Assembly (NCBI GenBank): GCA_022496185.1
Contig: WTXG01000024.1
Location: 124,001-188,000 of the forward strand
Reading direction: 5' to 3'
Source: Multifurca ochricompacta
Lineage: Eukaryota; Basidiomycota; Agaricomycetes; Russulales; Russulaceae
DNA: 64,000 bases
The translations under genes were made by a program, and so were the position numbers. Below are positions 10,567-22,716 of this stretch, piece after piece (the first letter of the stretch is position 1; each line of letters begins with the position of its first letter). The notes beneath the pieces were generated by a model. That model was not told the DNA's origin and did not search any database. It saw nothing but the letters and a program-made list of their open reading frames with translations.

Positions 10567-12198
10567 TTGCGCAACAGGCCCATAGCCCTTCAGCTCCCTG
10601 TCGAGCTTCTCCAGAAAATATTCTTCTTCTTAGCGGAGCTTCACCCATCATCGTCAGATCGACGCCATTACCTACCCCCTTGCCCACACTGGATCCCAAT
10701 AACACATGTCTGCCGTTATTGGCGTTCCGCCGCACTCGGTCTACACGAAATCTGGTCCTTCATCACTCCCGGCCTTTCCATTTCCTGGGCCCAGGCAATG
10801 ATGGAACGTTCCGCTCCACTTTCCGTGCATGTTAACATCCGCGTCACCACCATGTCCACAGACGGTCTTCACCCACTCGCCGCTTCGGAGCTGCTATTCG
10901 CCGCATCTAGGATATCCACCCTTCGCATCCTCGGTCTTCGCGCCGATGTCCTCCGCGTGCTTGATCGTCTACGCAGCCCATCTCCGCTCCTCGAGTCACT
11001 TGATCTCTCTATCGTCGATAGCGGACTCGTCGTTGACCTTCCCGAGACGCTTTTCGGCGGCAAAGCGCCTCACCTCCGACGTCTCACGTTTGCAGCCGAC
11101 ACGTGCATTCGCACACCGCGCTGGTTGCTTAACGGTATTACGGACTTTACGACGGGCGCCGACATCTCGCTTTCAGAGCTAATTGAGGCGCTTCGTGCGA
11201 TGCCTCAACTCGAGTTTTTACGAGTCCAGCACTGTCGTGCCGTGTGGGATGAGGAGGACACCACAGGCGGGCCTACTCATGCCCCACCTCCACCACGCGT
11301 GACGCTACCGAATCTCTCACTGATCTCCTTCCGCGATACGACCCCACGTCGCTTCGTGATGCTCTCCTCGCGTATAGACGCTCCCAAAACGGTGCGCAGA
11401 CACATCTTCTGGCGGTCGTGGGCAGTCTCGAACTGGGATCGTTGGTCAAGCTTCCTTGATACGATACGCCGCTTACTGCTGCCGCACGACTCCTTCACGA
11501 GTGTCAACGACGGTGACTTGCGCGTGGCTCACGTCGCAGGTGGTCCTGCTCGGGGGTCCTTCAGCATGTGGACCCGCTCGGCTATGGGACCTGCGACACC
11601 GGGATCGCGCAGCGAAGCGCTCTTCCTGTTTTGCATTGATTGGATAGGGAGTCCTGTTGACCCTAGAGGCGAGGCGAGTTTGCTCGATCACGCCAGTCCT
11701 TTATTTCATCTAGCGGGTTTGTGCTCCGAGCTGCGTGCGACGTACGTGCAGGACCTTACCATCGAGCCTGACACGGAGCAGGCGCAGGTGGTGGATTGGG
11801 AGCCCCTGATAGGCGCGTTATCATCGGTGCAAATTTTGCGGTTACATGGGGGTACCTCGTCCGCATCTCTTCTTCGTTCCATCTCCACCCACTCGCACCT
11901 CCTCCCAAACCTGCAAAAGCTGTACGTCGTGCAGTGTGCGGTTCGATACACGGCCCCACGACCCGATGGGATCATACTGTGGAATGTTAAGCTCAAGAAG
12001 CTAGCCCTCGGCGGGTCTTCTGGGACTGCTGGGAGGAGCCGGGATGTTGTGGATGTTGGCGAGGAACTGGTTGCAGTCGTTCGTAGTCGGTATGGTATCG
12101 AGGTGGTCCTTATCGGGTGTGATGTGGACGCTGGTGCATTGGAGGTGTTGCGGAAGCGTGCTCAAGTGGGCATAGGGGATGAATGGGTGTATGTATAA
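10567..12198 (+). CDS. F-box-like protein with degenerate leucine-rich C-terminal region
   Basis: A long uninterrupted frame ending in taa at 12196-12198. It starts with a canonical basidiomycete F-box-like segment: ALQLPVELLQKIFFFLAEL, then HWIPITHVCRYWRSAALG and LHEIW. F-box domains bind Skp1 and recruit substrates to SCF ubiquitin ligases. The rest has leucine-rich pieces (ISTLRILGLRADVLRVLDRL, LLESLDLSIVD, SVQILRLHGG, LLPNLQKLYVV), the usual substrate-recognition half. The frame opens after tga at 10543 and has no in-frame ATG before the F-box, so the true start lies in an upstream exon. An acceptor-like cgcaacag ends at 10577. No breaks occur in the body. No neighbour suggests a specific role. 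Confidence 0.75.
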   Translation: MRNRPIALQLPVELLQKIFFFLAELHPSSSDRRHYLPPCPHWIPITHVCRYWRSAALGLHEIWSFITPGLSISWAQAMMERSAPLSVHVNIRVTTMSTDGLHPLAASELLFAASRISTLRILGLRADVLRVLDRLRSPSPLLESLDLSIVDSGLVVDLPETLFGGKAPHLRRLTFAADTCIRTPRWLLNGITDFTTGADISLSELIEALRAMPQLEFLRVQHCRAVWDEEDTTGGPTHAPPPPRVTLPNLSLISFRDTTPRRFVMLSSRIDAPKTVRRHIFWRSWAVSNWDRWSSFLDTIRRLLLPHDSFTSVNDGDLRVAHVAGGPARGSFSMWTRSAMGPATPGSRSEALFLFCIDWIGSPVDPRGEASLLDHASPLFHLAGLCSELRATYVQDLTIEPDTEQAQVVDWEPLIGALSSVQILRLHGGTSSASLLRSISTHSHLLPNLQKLYVVQCAVRYTAPRPDGIILWNVKLKKLALGGSSGTAGRSRDVVDVGEELVAVVRSRYGIEVVLIGCDVDAGALEVLRKRAQVGIGDEWVYV

Positions 12199-12853
12199 GG
12201 TACAGCAGTTTGTAAGGAGGATGTTAATACCCTATCGAGTGCGCGGCTACCATGTTAGAGGAAACTCCGACCGTTCAAGAGCGAATAACACTCAGTGCCT
12301 CTAATGCACGTGACCGTATCCCAACGGCCTTTACAGAGGCAATATCAGATTCTTGTTCACCATCGCCGCCCATAAAGTTTTGAACGCAGCGCTTGCTGCG
12401 ATAGCGGTACACTCATGACGCCGAGCCTAATACTATGAAGGCAGCCTCCCCCCACCCAAGAGTACAACACGTATCATCTCAGGTGCCCGCAACATGCCTC
12501 CCTCCGCTCACATCTACTCGCGTTTCTGGCGGCAGTGTTGCCCCGCAATAGTATTAGCATCTTGTAGGAAAAACTTAGCCAGAGCAGAGCAGCTACTAAC
12601 CCTCTCGGATTATGATTCACACGATCGCCTACCGTCTAGGTTAGGAATACTTTGTCGGTATCTATACTGTGGTTCTCCTTCTCCACTGAGACCTGGTGAC
12701 TGTGACAGAAGAGAGAGCAGAAGACTTGTACGTTTGTATAGACGTCTGCGGCTGTCCACCTCATTTGGCAGAGAATAAGGGATAGCCCAATTTTCCCGAT
12801 TTCTCTGAGCTAATCTTCGCCTTGCGTCTAAACTTTGACAAGGAAAGAAATTC
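12199..12853. other. Intergenic, no gene seen
   Basis: No coding signal above background and no clear repeat. Confidence 0.3.
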
Positions 12854-13152
12854 ACCCCTCCCACTGTGGCTCAGCGACCTGCCTTCTACCGCAATATATT
12901 GTCTGAGTTCCTTGGTCCTTGAGCTAGGTGGTTAGTCGGACTTGTTCTCTGCTGGCAACGCTCCTATAGCAAGCGGCGTCGATCTATAAGGTTAACTTAG
13001 GCATAGCACGCTCCACAAAAGCGAGCTCATATTTGTGCCTTTCTTGCTGAACTCGTCGACAAGTCACCCCTCACCTGCGCAGTTGATGTGTTGCCAACAT
13101 CCCCATATTTTTCCCTTTTCCTTTTCTTCGCTGGTCTTGTGATATTCCTTGT
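12854..13152 (+). pseudogene. DUF6535 relic (copy K), heavily decayed
   Basis: No open frame, but the DNA aligns base by base with copy D (from about 34695). Shared stretches include the run through cttgttctctgctggcaacg (12941-12960), the arginine/lysine signature region (HKRARIRAFFAEGVDK equivalent) at about 13015-13065, and ttttcttcgctggtcttgtg near 13121-13140. Frameshifts occur before and inside the HKRAR region. Only the first membrane segments remain, so it is an ancient fragment from the same lineage as D and J. Confidence 0.75.
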
Positions 13153-14785
13153 TGCGGTGCCTGAAGATGAAACGTTCAGGTGAAGTGGGGTCCTCGAAAA
13201 GGGGGATTGAACTAACATTTTGTGTCGATTGTGTGTCCTGATGCGCTTGCGCGAAGTGCGCCGCTGGTATCGATAAGGCTTTCGAAGATCGGGAATGGCA
13301 GAGATGAGGGACATCAATGACTCGCTTTTGTTATCCTTCTCGGGCCATCGTATTATGAGCGTGCAATCGTGAACTGACATTGCCCAGAGGACACAATACG
13401 TAAGATGAATCAGCCAGTGGTCATTAGAGGAGGTTCTTTCAAGACGCTCTTTGGTGAGCATGTTTGCTGCATGAATATTTCCAAAACGTCACCTTATGTA
13501 CCAATGGTCAATGCCAAATAATAGTTAGAGGGGTTGTACAGGTTCGCTGCGATTACTTAGGTTAATCACCTTCTTGATCTCAGTAGTCCAGGCTATGTTG
13601 GCAGTAGCACTTTAAGAACCTTGTACACTCTTGATTATGGTGCAGCTTGTAATTAATAGAATACAATGAAGCGCGCGGGTAGCCAACCGACCTCATTAAA
13701 CCCGCGCCCGTATAAGAGCATGGTCTGTGATTTACCTTCACCTATATGAAAGACGAGCCGATCTATGCTAGTAACAAGTAATGTTGGCTACAGCAACAAA
13801 TATACCTCACCTTAGTACGCGTAAAACTCGGCGAGACAGGAGAGGAATGCCCGGTGGGATGAATAACTTCGAGGTGTAGCGGGGAAAACCAGCTATAATT
13901 GAATGGGGGCCGGCCTGGGGAGATCGAGTGCCCGAGTGCCCGAAACCGAAACCTGAAAACTGCTTCAGCCCCAGAGTTCAGAGAGATCCAGTCACACGCA
14001 TGGGTGGGGAAACCACTGGAGACAGTAGAACACAGTGGAACATGTCATACACGACTGCAAATGCACACTTAAAGAAATAGGTGCTTCGATTACGCTTTCT
14101 GGGCCGTCGCACCCTAGCTGAATTACTTTCTAGCGTTGGCCCGAGTTGCCTGTTCCTGTGAGGGCTCGGTTTTTGACAGCGGCTCGGCTATACACTAACT
14201 TTATATAATTCACATGCAGGGGCATCGCCCAAGGGTCGTGCTACACTAGCACAGGTGCCTGCTAGTAGGTTGTTATGACAAGAACTTGAGGATTGTCACC
14301 TCACATGAGGAAGACTCGCGCTGGTTGTGTAAGTAACGAATAGACGAAAAGTTGCCAGCCTCGCGTCTGTAAGGAGAACACAATGGCTCGCGCAGACGGT
14401 TTTTTCGACGTTCACGTCTGAACCCTACTCTCGTCGCTTGAAGGGAGTGCAAGATCGCGGTAGCATGTTTGACATCGGTAAAAACACCTGCTAGAGCCTG
14501 ATGTGTTATAGTTTGTGGCGCCGTCCTCAGTTAAGCGTGGACAATGTTGGGTGGAAAGTGGAGTGGAATCGCCGCAACTACAGGCATAGCCCTGATGAGG
14601 GGCGTTGAGCCTATGGTGTCGGGAGGGGGCGCGGCCAATTGCTAGGTGGAAGACGGGTGGATGTGGCATGGCATTCTTTTTTGTGTTGGGTGGCTGTCGT
14701 CCACTTTAATCCGCTACTCGGAGGATAACCCGGCCCGGTCGTATCGATGATGAGGATGAAATGCAGATGTTTTTTTTATTTTTTT

Positions 14786-14817
<32 letters not shown>

Positions 14818-15029
14818 CTGAATGAACAGTCGTATGCAGTACCCTTTGAACTCAGAAGAGGTCAATAGATTTCTTACAATCATTTATATACGCCTCGATC
14901 ATTGTCCCGGAAAACGGTTTATGTGGCGGAATTCCTGACTTCAATTTCGACTAGTTCTTACCCTGCAGTGATTTCAAGTTCAAACAGCATTAACACCCAG
15001 TGGATAGAATAATGTGGTTAGAGTTGGAG
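13153..15029. other. Gene-poor intergenic region
   Basis: No convincing gene. A possible hairpin pairs gcgcgggt (about 13675) with acccgcgc (about 13700). Small unrecognised frames occur on the minus strand at 13027-13461 (shadow of the relic) and 14412-14669. Confidence 0.3.
14770..14818. repeat. Poly-T/poly-A and (AT)n microsatellite
   Basis: A T-rich run, then 15 or more A, then an AT dinucleotide repeat. Low-complexity DNA of uncertain exact length. Confidence 0.85.
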
Positions 15030-15557
15030 TCACGCATCGAATCCAGAATTCATCTCGAAACCCTTAAAGGACCTTTTGTTAACTGAAGGAAACATTTCCC
15101 CAGACCACTTTCCATCCCCTGTGCCTGTTGACGCCACCCGGAGAAGATCCCTTAAGGAAGGATCTGCGAATACAGCTACAGTCGTCTCTTTAGTTGATAT
15201 ATTGTAGGGGTCCCCAGGGGAGTTTGAATCAATCCAATGAAAGGGTATAGAAAACGTTCCACGAGCGGCTGAAGCCGTCAGAGCAAAGCTTATGCACATC
15301 CGTGTCATGATTAAAGCAGATTCATATAGCAAGGTTACAAGCACCAGGACCAAGAGGTTAGCAGATGAAGCCGTTCTTTGTTCAATGTGAGGGTTAGGTG
15401 ATGAGCGCCTTTTGAACCCAAGAACCCAAGTTAACCCCGCAGCAGAGATCTGTGCACAGCTGTCCTTCCTGTCTTTGGCAAAGGCGATGCCCGCTTGTTT
15501 GCAGCTGGGATACGTCGGTGATATCGGTCGACTTGCTGAAAATCTCACGAGAGACAA
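15030..15557 (-). other. Unrecognised 175-codon open frame
   Basis: An uninterrupted minus-strand frame from an ATG at 15557 to a stop at 15030. I do not recognise the protein. One hydrophobic stretch (LLVLVLVTLLYESALIM, about residues 70-86) could be a membrane segment. No introns or neighbouring exons could be assigned. It may be a chance frame or one exon of a fast-evolving gene. Confidence 0.25.
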
Positions 15558-16121
15558 CTTGAAAGCTTATTGAAGCTAGGGACCGGGACCTGATAACGAG
15601 TCATCTCGGTGATGTGGTAGCAATAATGGACCGGACGATATCGGCCGATTATCTCAGTTCCTTGGTGGCTTGGATGGTGGTGGGTTCACAAGTAGATCGA
15701 TCAAGAAAGACTGACTGATACTTCAACTTCGAGCTCGTGCTTTCATGTTGACTTGAAGAAGAGAAGTTCGGTCATGTGCAATGAGATGAGGCGCTTCCAC
15801 ATTACCTCAAAATGATGTATTTGTTCTCAAAGAACGCATGATGCACCCAATTCATTGAAATGAAACGTTGCCCTTGCCGTCGGATATACTCGGGCTATGA
15901 CGTAAATTGAAAGCATTTCCATAAAAGGAATGCAGCGTTACTCCTTTACAGGGTTCTAGGGCTCTCGGACAGGGCCCTGTTCGTGTCAGGCGAACCGCTG
16001 TCATAATCTGACTATGACTATGCTTTTTTTATCGTGGACTATAAATATGGTGAGCGGCTAGGAGCCGAAGCGTCATCAAACCCCTTCACGAGCGTATCCC
16101 CAGAAGTAGCTGGAACGCCTC
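15558..16121. other. Intergenic; presumed promoter of the MFS gene
   Basis: No gene is seen. An A/T-rich tataaatatgg occurs at about 16040, some 80 bases before the chosen MFS start. Confidence 0.35.
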
Positions 16122-18150
16122 ATGGTCCCTATGAAGAGCGAGGTGCCAGCTGTATCCCCTCATGCGACCTGTTCACCTGCTCCAGCTCCGCTCTCAAGGA
16201 AAACGCCTTCCATCGTCGACGGTAGCGATCGCAAAGATGCTACCGACAAACCCTACAGCGTGTTTACTCACAGAGAGAAGTGGGTAATTGTCAGCATGGC
16301 ATCCTACGCTGGGCTTTTCAGGTGGGTCGGGAAATATCCCCTCTTCACCGTTAACTCATTCAACTGGTACGCAGTCCGTTCACGGCGAACATATACTTCC
16401 CCGCGATTCCTGTCATATCAAAAGACTTTCGCAAAAGTATAGAGCTTATTAATTTAACAGTCACGATGTACATGGTCATGCAAGGCTTAAGTGCGTGTTA
16501 CGGATCTTAGTCAGAATCGGCATAAAATCATCTAACAAGGTCAAAATTCAGCTCCGATGATCTGGGGTACAATATCAGACCGCTGGGGTCGCCGGCCGAT
16601 CATGCTTGCCTGTCTAACAACTCTTTCTCTGTCCTGCGTGGGGCTCGCCTTAGTCCCGACGTCCGATTACTGGCTGTTGATGCTTTTACGATGTGTACAA
16701 GCAGCGGGATCAGCGAGTACAGTTGCCCTTGGCATGTAGCATTATGTAAAACAAAATGCCTCGTACACTTAAACATTTGCATTAGGTGCTGGAATCATCT
16801 CCGACATAGCCACACCTGCTGAACGGGGCGGCTTCTTCGGGGTGTACGCCGTGGGACCGATGGTGAGTGTTTACAGCCGTTGCCTCTAAGTTGCCCTAGA
16901 CAGGTCGTACAGATCGGCCCTACTTTTGGTCCTGTCATCGGAGGAGCTCTAGCGCAACGATTTGATTGGAGGTATCACGAATTATCAATTGCAACGATCT
17001 GCTGCTAAAGTTACCGGGTAGAGCCATTTTTTGGTTCGTATGTATAGGATCTGGACTTTGCGGCCTCGGACTCTTTTTGTGATTCTCACATCACTAACAT
17101 GTCATCGATATGCTCACTACGTTTCATAGGTTTCTGCCCGAAACTCTCCGCTCTATCGTAGGGGATGGAAGCGTCCCAGCAAGGAGGCGAATCTACACCC
17201 CTCCAATCCGCATCGTCGGTAGAAAGCGAATTGTGAAAGATTTTAACGAACCCCCGCCACGCAAACGGTTTACGAACCCTCTATTCATGTTTACGTATCC
17301 TGACGTCCTCGTCACTCTTCTCCTCAGCGGCATATATTATGCCGTTTTTTATGGCGTAACAGCCAGTTTGTCGACAATTTTCGCAAGGGTTTATCCTTAC
17401 CTTACCGAACGGGACATTGGCCTGTGCTTCCTTGCTGTGGGAGGGGGAATGCTGATTGGCACAGTCACCTCAGGGAAACTTTTGGACTCCCATTACCAGA
17501 AGATTAAAGATGACCTCATCCGCCAAGCGCAAGCGAACTCGGAGAAGGACATCGATTCCACATCCCTTGTAAAGGACTCATCATTCCCCATCGAGAGGGC
17601 ACGATTACAGATTCTGCCGTACATGATGTTCATTTATTCTGCCTGCGTGATCGGTTACGGTTGGTCCCTCCAGTCGAGGGTTTCTATCGCTGTGCCCCTA
17701 CTCTTGCAAGTCGTTAGTGAGTCCCTCACTTCGTTCCGCTGCGCGACAGTACGCTTAACTATATTAAGTTGGTGCTACATTCATCTATATGATGAACGCC
17801 ATCCAGGCCTTGTTGGTAGATCTAATTCCCGGACAGGGATCTTCAATAACGGCATGTGTACGTCCACCCACCCTCCCCCTACTGTAGGAGAATAACACTC
17901 TAATTTCTATTTTCCCTCAACCCAGCACAATATCGTCCGCTGTTTGATAGGTGCTGGAATGGTGTCCATCGTCAATCCCATCATCGTCGCACTCGGTGAC
18001 GGGTGGGCATACACTCTTCTTGGCGGCTTTTGCTTGCTAGCTTCGCCCTTACTGTACATTGAGGTTCGGTGGGGACCCGTATGGCGGGAGCGGCGACGCG
18101 AGAAAGAAGAGAAGGCAGCACTCAACCGGCCAAGACCTGTTGCTCTCTAG
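16122..18150 (+). CDS. MFS multidrug/polyamine-type transporter (DHA1 family)
   Basis: Nine exons: 16122-16321, 16375-16490, 16552-16731, 16786-16862, 16913-16971, 17022-17078, 17130-17716, 17769-17857, 17926-18150, in frame for 529 residues, the usual length. DHA1 drug:H+ antiporters have 12 membrane segments in the plasma membrane. Motif A is GTISDRWGRRPIML; the motif C region reads GPTFGPVIGGAL; the family tag FLPETLRSIVGDGS follows TM6. The central loop (about 240-275) is basic. Intron 3 (16732-16785) needs a GC donor (g|gcatgt..ttag) to give VALGAGIISDIA; a GT donor two codons later would break the frame. Intron 4 could end at 16903 instead of 16912. An in-frame alternative start is 16131. 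No breaks. The substrate is unknown; Qdr/Aqr/Tpo-like transporters are the closest known type. Confidence 0.87.
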
Positions 18151-20844
18151 AAGAGTCTGGCTTGATCCTATCACGAATTTCTGTTGTACTCGATCCTATC
18201 ACGCCCCCGCGTTTCATGTCAGAAGCGAACCTGTAACCTTTCCCGCGGGCGGGAGGATACTATTGAGCATTGCGATTGTACTCTCGCGTTGTTTTGTTTT
18301 CAAGAACTAAATATTGCGGCAGGGCTCGTTGAAAGGGATCCAGTTCCTGGGGTTGAGATATTTCGAGTCAACATGTCAGCATGCCGGATTAATTTACTAG
18401 AAAAAAATGGTGACTGCGCAGGTCCCTGCTAGCTTGTCTTTATCACAGCATATCTTTTCGGAGTCACTGAGTGATGTGGACAACTTTGTTCTCAAATACT
18501 GTGCTATCCGTAAAGGGTTCTCTGGATGAGGGACATTGCACGAGTATAAATATGAAACGAGCGGAGTGTTGCTCAGGTAAAAAAGGACCGAGACAGCGAT
18601 GTTCGGTACGGTCATCTCCTCTGATTCACTCCGACCGTGCCGCGTCTATTTCACGGACATGTGATGAAACGCCAAGAGAAATGAGGATTCGTTTACTTTT
18701 CAAGGAAAACTCAGGCGCTGGGCCCGAAACCCTCTGTTTTTCGGGCATCCATTCTTTTGATGGTGTCGATTGAAGGTGACACACCTGATGAGATTCTAAA
18801 ACATACTGAAGGGGGAAATGCGTACCAGACTGTTCCTCTGTTCCCTCGTCCCGTATGTGACTGTCTCTACGACCGAGACGGTCTCAGGGATATCAGAGTG
18901 CAGCAATGGCCTTTCAAGACGGCGAGTGGCCATGCGGTAACACCTAGTTTTCTTTTCCTACCAACGATGCTCATCACGTAAAATCTGCGCAGTCACACGA
19001 TACTATTAGCTAATACGTGTGAAGTTACTGTATTTCCGTAAGCGGATCCTAGCTTGTATATAATATGAAAGCAGTTATCCCAGGTCTCGAGAACTATGAC
19101 TTGGACAGAATCTTGTGTAATAGCGCTCCGAATGGCAACCTTAGGTTTGCTGATAGACAGCAGTAAGTAGTAAGTGGGGAGTTGGTGTATGTAACGAGGA
19201 TATAGCAACGAGGTTACTTGTGCGCAGAAAATTCCGGCCTGCCTGACCTGTGACTCAATGTTGATGTGACGAGTTGACTGCTCGACTCTTTGCGCTCGAC
19301 TCTTTATGAGTGACTCACTTATATAATTGCAGATGGGATTTGGGTTTAGACAAAGGGACAGTTGAAGAGGGAGAATTTAGGTGCGTTATGAATGCATTCA
19401 GAACATCTCCAAATTGCGTGCTAAACTCAGCAAGTTAATGCTGAACAACTTGAGTTGTAACTTGTAACTTGCATTTCCTGCTTCTCTCGGGTGCCCTCTC
19501 AACTGTCATTCCTCGCTCGCTCACTGAACTCGACTCCGCCTTCGTACTCACACAGATTCTTCAATCCGTACAATGTTTCACATGTAAAATAGGACGTCAG
19601 GGGAGGGGAGAAAGGGAGCGGTAGGGTCAGCGTGCGTTCATCAAATCATGATCGAATTTTCTTCGGTTTGGCCATATCGTCGTTTTCTGCATGCTCCCGT
19701 GTGGCCAGAAGAGCTTATATGGATCCTTCCATCATAATCTCGTTTGGGACGAAGAGCATGCGGTCTGCCTCTTATTTCAGTCAGGTTATTTGGTTGATCT
19801 TGTTGAATGAAAATTGAGATCACTACAATCGTGAGTGGGTCCCGCATTTATGTACATTGCTTTTGTACTAATCGATCGTTCATGTGTCTGCGGAGTAGTC
19901 ATGACTGCCATGTGGGCCTGATAGTCCTCGCTTATTCTAGAACCTTGTCTAACACGCTTTCCAGTGGCCATCTTTCGATGTATGGTGCTGCCCCACGGGA
20001 CGTGCGTGCTGTGAGATGGTGGGAAACAGGGTGAGCGCTTGAGTGGCCTGAGTGGCCATGGTGTGGTGCCTATCTGGCGTCTATGAGATAACTTTTCCCG
20101 CGAACTCTTTCACTCCACATGCCACAACAATCTTTCAATGTCTCAAGTTCCTCACCAGGCCATCAATTTATTTTAAAAACTTACAGGCGTTGTCTAGGCG
20201 GCCAAACTAGACCTGTTTTTTTCTCGTATTCTTTCTGAGAGGTGATCTCAACTCTTGAGAAGCTTTCTTAGTGTTGCGGGAATGGGGTAGCCATTCGATT
20301 AAATATTGAAGTCTCTGCTCTGTTCTGGGAAAATTAAGGTGCGGAAGAGGTGCAGAGAATAATGGCCAATAGAAGCTCGGTACGGTCTGAGTGGCCATTC
20401 GGCCTCTCGTGCTCGCGTCCTGGCTTACGCCTGGGAATGTTTCTTTTATCGCGCGAACCTCGCCAACACCTGAGTACATGGCTTTTGCTCCTGGCTGAGT
20501 GCTTCCTTTGTAAGTTTTAACCAACATAGTCAACCCGTTGACTGTAACGGACACGTCTTCACAAAGAGTTCCGTCTCAACTTCTCCCACTCCCCTGAGCC
20601 CAACTATACAGACAGTGCCTGCACCAAGCTAGACCCTCAACGACGCATTGTCATGTTCACATACAGTGCCACAAGGTGTCCAGGCAGCATGGCTTCACAG
20701 TCATCCATATCGTTTGAGGATAGCATGGCTCAGAGAAAGAAAAGGCAAAGTCATCAAAGCTCAGTCTTCGTCAATCTACTAACCATGCAAAAGAATACCA
20801 TCATCAGATTCGAGCGCGCGGGTAACAGGCAATCCATTCCTTAC
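18151..20844. other. Gene-poor intergenic region
   Basis: Only short unrecognised frames on both strands (longest 115 codons, minus, 20207-20554). A few short repeats are present, such as gagtggcc near 20030-20055 and 20390. No RNA gene or mobile element is recognised. Confidence 0.3.
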
Positions 20845-22716
20845 CTACTTTCGCTCCGCCTCTAGCTTCCGTAACGTGTTATCCAGAGCCAAGTTATCCC
20901 GCGTCACTGTAATCTCTAAATCATACCCATCCACCAACTCAGAGTTCCGACAAGCAGCCAGATAGTACACCGCTCCAGATTTTACATCCCCACCCCAATT
21001 GAAATCCAACAACATCATCTATTCTGGATTCTTCTTGGGAACGATCAGGCTGGTGTCTCCCAGGTCACTGTGCACCAATCCTTCTTCATGAAATCCATCC
21101 ACAAGTTCCTTCAAGTCCTTTGACCACCTCCGGAGGTAGTTGGATGCATAATGTTCCTGGTCGGATGGACCATTCTCGATCTACTCTATCACTATGGCAT
21201 GCCACCAACCATGAACAATGCCATAGCCCAGTACTCTAGATGCGTGTTTCTTCTCTGCACAGAATAGATGCAGTGGCAAGCAATATTGTTTCATGAACTT
21301 AACCACCACCAGATCTTTGTTTTTGCCCAGGGTTGCACCATAGATGAAACGATTCAGGCGACGGTCCTTGCCTCGATAACCCTCTACTCTGGTCTCGAAA
21401 TGGAGTTTCCCAGAAGAAGGAGGATGAGCAGGAACTTCATTTACATATGGCAGATCACCTTTGGGTGGGTGCGGTAGCCGATTGGCCATGAATTCCACCG
21501 TGTCTTTGTTTATATGATACTGAATGATGCATGCAGCTTCAAATGCCTTCATCAGAGTGGGTCTGGCCTATTCGTTTCCACTCTCAATTGCTGCAGGAAG
21601 GAGAGGGGTCAATGCTACCAGCTGCATCAACTTGGTAAATGCTACCAGCTGCATCAACTTGGTAAATGACAGTGCATAAAATCCAATATGCACCCCTGCA
21701 AGTAGATTAGTCAATGTTATAGTCAAGTCAAGACAGGGACTGTGATACCGACCTACCACCAATATGCCGAGTGCAGGGAAGAGGAAATGCTATCTTGACT
21801 CTTGTGAGGTATTTGATTCAAGAAATTGGGTGTAGTACGCTGCAAGTTCTACTGACCCATCACAGTCGGTGGTCCCTAACTCGTTCTTGACTTTGATTAA
21901 GGCTTCTACTAAGTTCGGTGGCCCAACGGCGTGGTCATCTGATGAACGGCGTCGGTGGAACACGGGAACTTGGCGTGCCACATATACTTGAAAATAAAAT
22001 CTCCTAATTTCATTGAGCGACTCCCGGGCTCTCTCCGCGCAGTCCATTTCTGAATCGTAGAACCGACTCGTTTTACGGAGAAATTCGTCGACTGCTGCTT
22101 CAAATCTGGCCTTGCTTTTGGGCATTCGACCCATCAAATGGCCGTCCTGGCCGTCCATGTGGGCACGGAAGCATCCGAACCCGTGATATGCGAGTGAAAT
22201 GGGTGGGGCGGTCTTTGGCAATATGCTCAATGAAATATTTCTGCACTGTGCATGCTTCATCAGATTTAGTAACAGTTGAAGGGGCATCCTTGACAAAACG
22301 TCCTGAAAGAGATGGCTCCATTTCTTGTTCATGTTGGGCAATGCTACCAGGCAACTTGGCGTAGACATGGAGGTGATTATGAACAGGTTGATCCGGCCAA
22401 AAGTTGGATATTAGCTCCTGAGCAGGGTTAAGGTGCACGACATTCTTATCGCCGATGTTGACTCGGAAGCCACTGGGATCATCCACGGCGGGCGCATCGA
22501 CCTAGGAGACGAAGAATTAGCCAGATCACCCATCACAGAGCCAATCGAGCCTGCTAGGTGACACACCTCTAACAGAATGAGGTCTGTGGCTCTGATATTG
22601 CGAAGTAACTCAATTGGTCGTTCACCATAGATCCGTCTCTTCAATCCACTCACGACATCAAAGTAGGTGACATCACCTTCTATGAGGCATCAGAGCGCAC
22701 GAGTTTCAGTGGACAT
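20845..22716 (-). pseudogene. Crinkler-like protein with C-terminal protein-kinase-like domain, decayed (CRN-K1)
   Basis: Read on the minus strand from ATG 22716. The start MSTETRAL is followed by TGA (22692-22690, where a Trp is likely), then CLIEGDVTYFDVVSGLKRR and LLRNIRATDLILLEV. After a probable intron (about 22583-22502) comes DDPSGFRVNIGDKNVVHL, ending NHLHVYAKLP. This order matches the ubiquitin-like N-terminus of Crinkler (CRN) proteins. The middle has FVPALGILVVGR-like text. The C-terminal lobe is kinase-like: DLVVVKFMKQYCLPLHLF, then a stop within the hinge (after AIVIE, about 21180), GLVHSDLGDTSLIV, a further stop (about 21018), then MMLLDFNWGGD. HRD is HSD and DFG is DFN. At least three stops plus a 27-bp tandem duplication (21613-21667) make it non-functional. 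CRN-kinase fusions occur in several eukaryotes; the role here is unknown. Confidence 0.7.

Noticed and set aside
20207..20554. 115-codon minus-strand frame
   Set aside because: No known motif, low-complexity basic C-terminus, no neighbouring exons.
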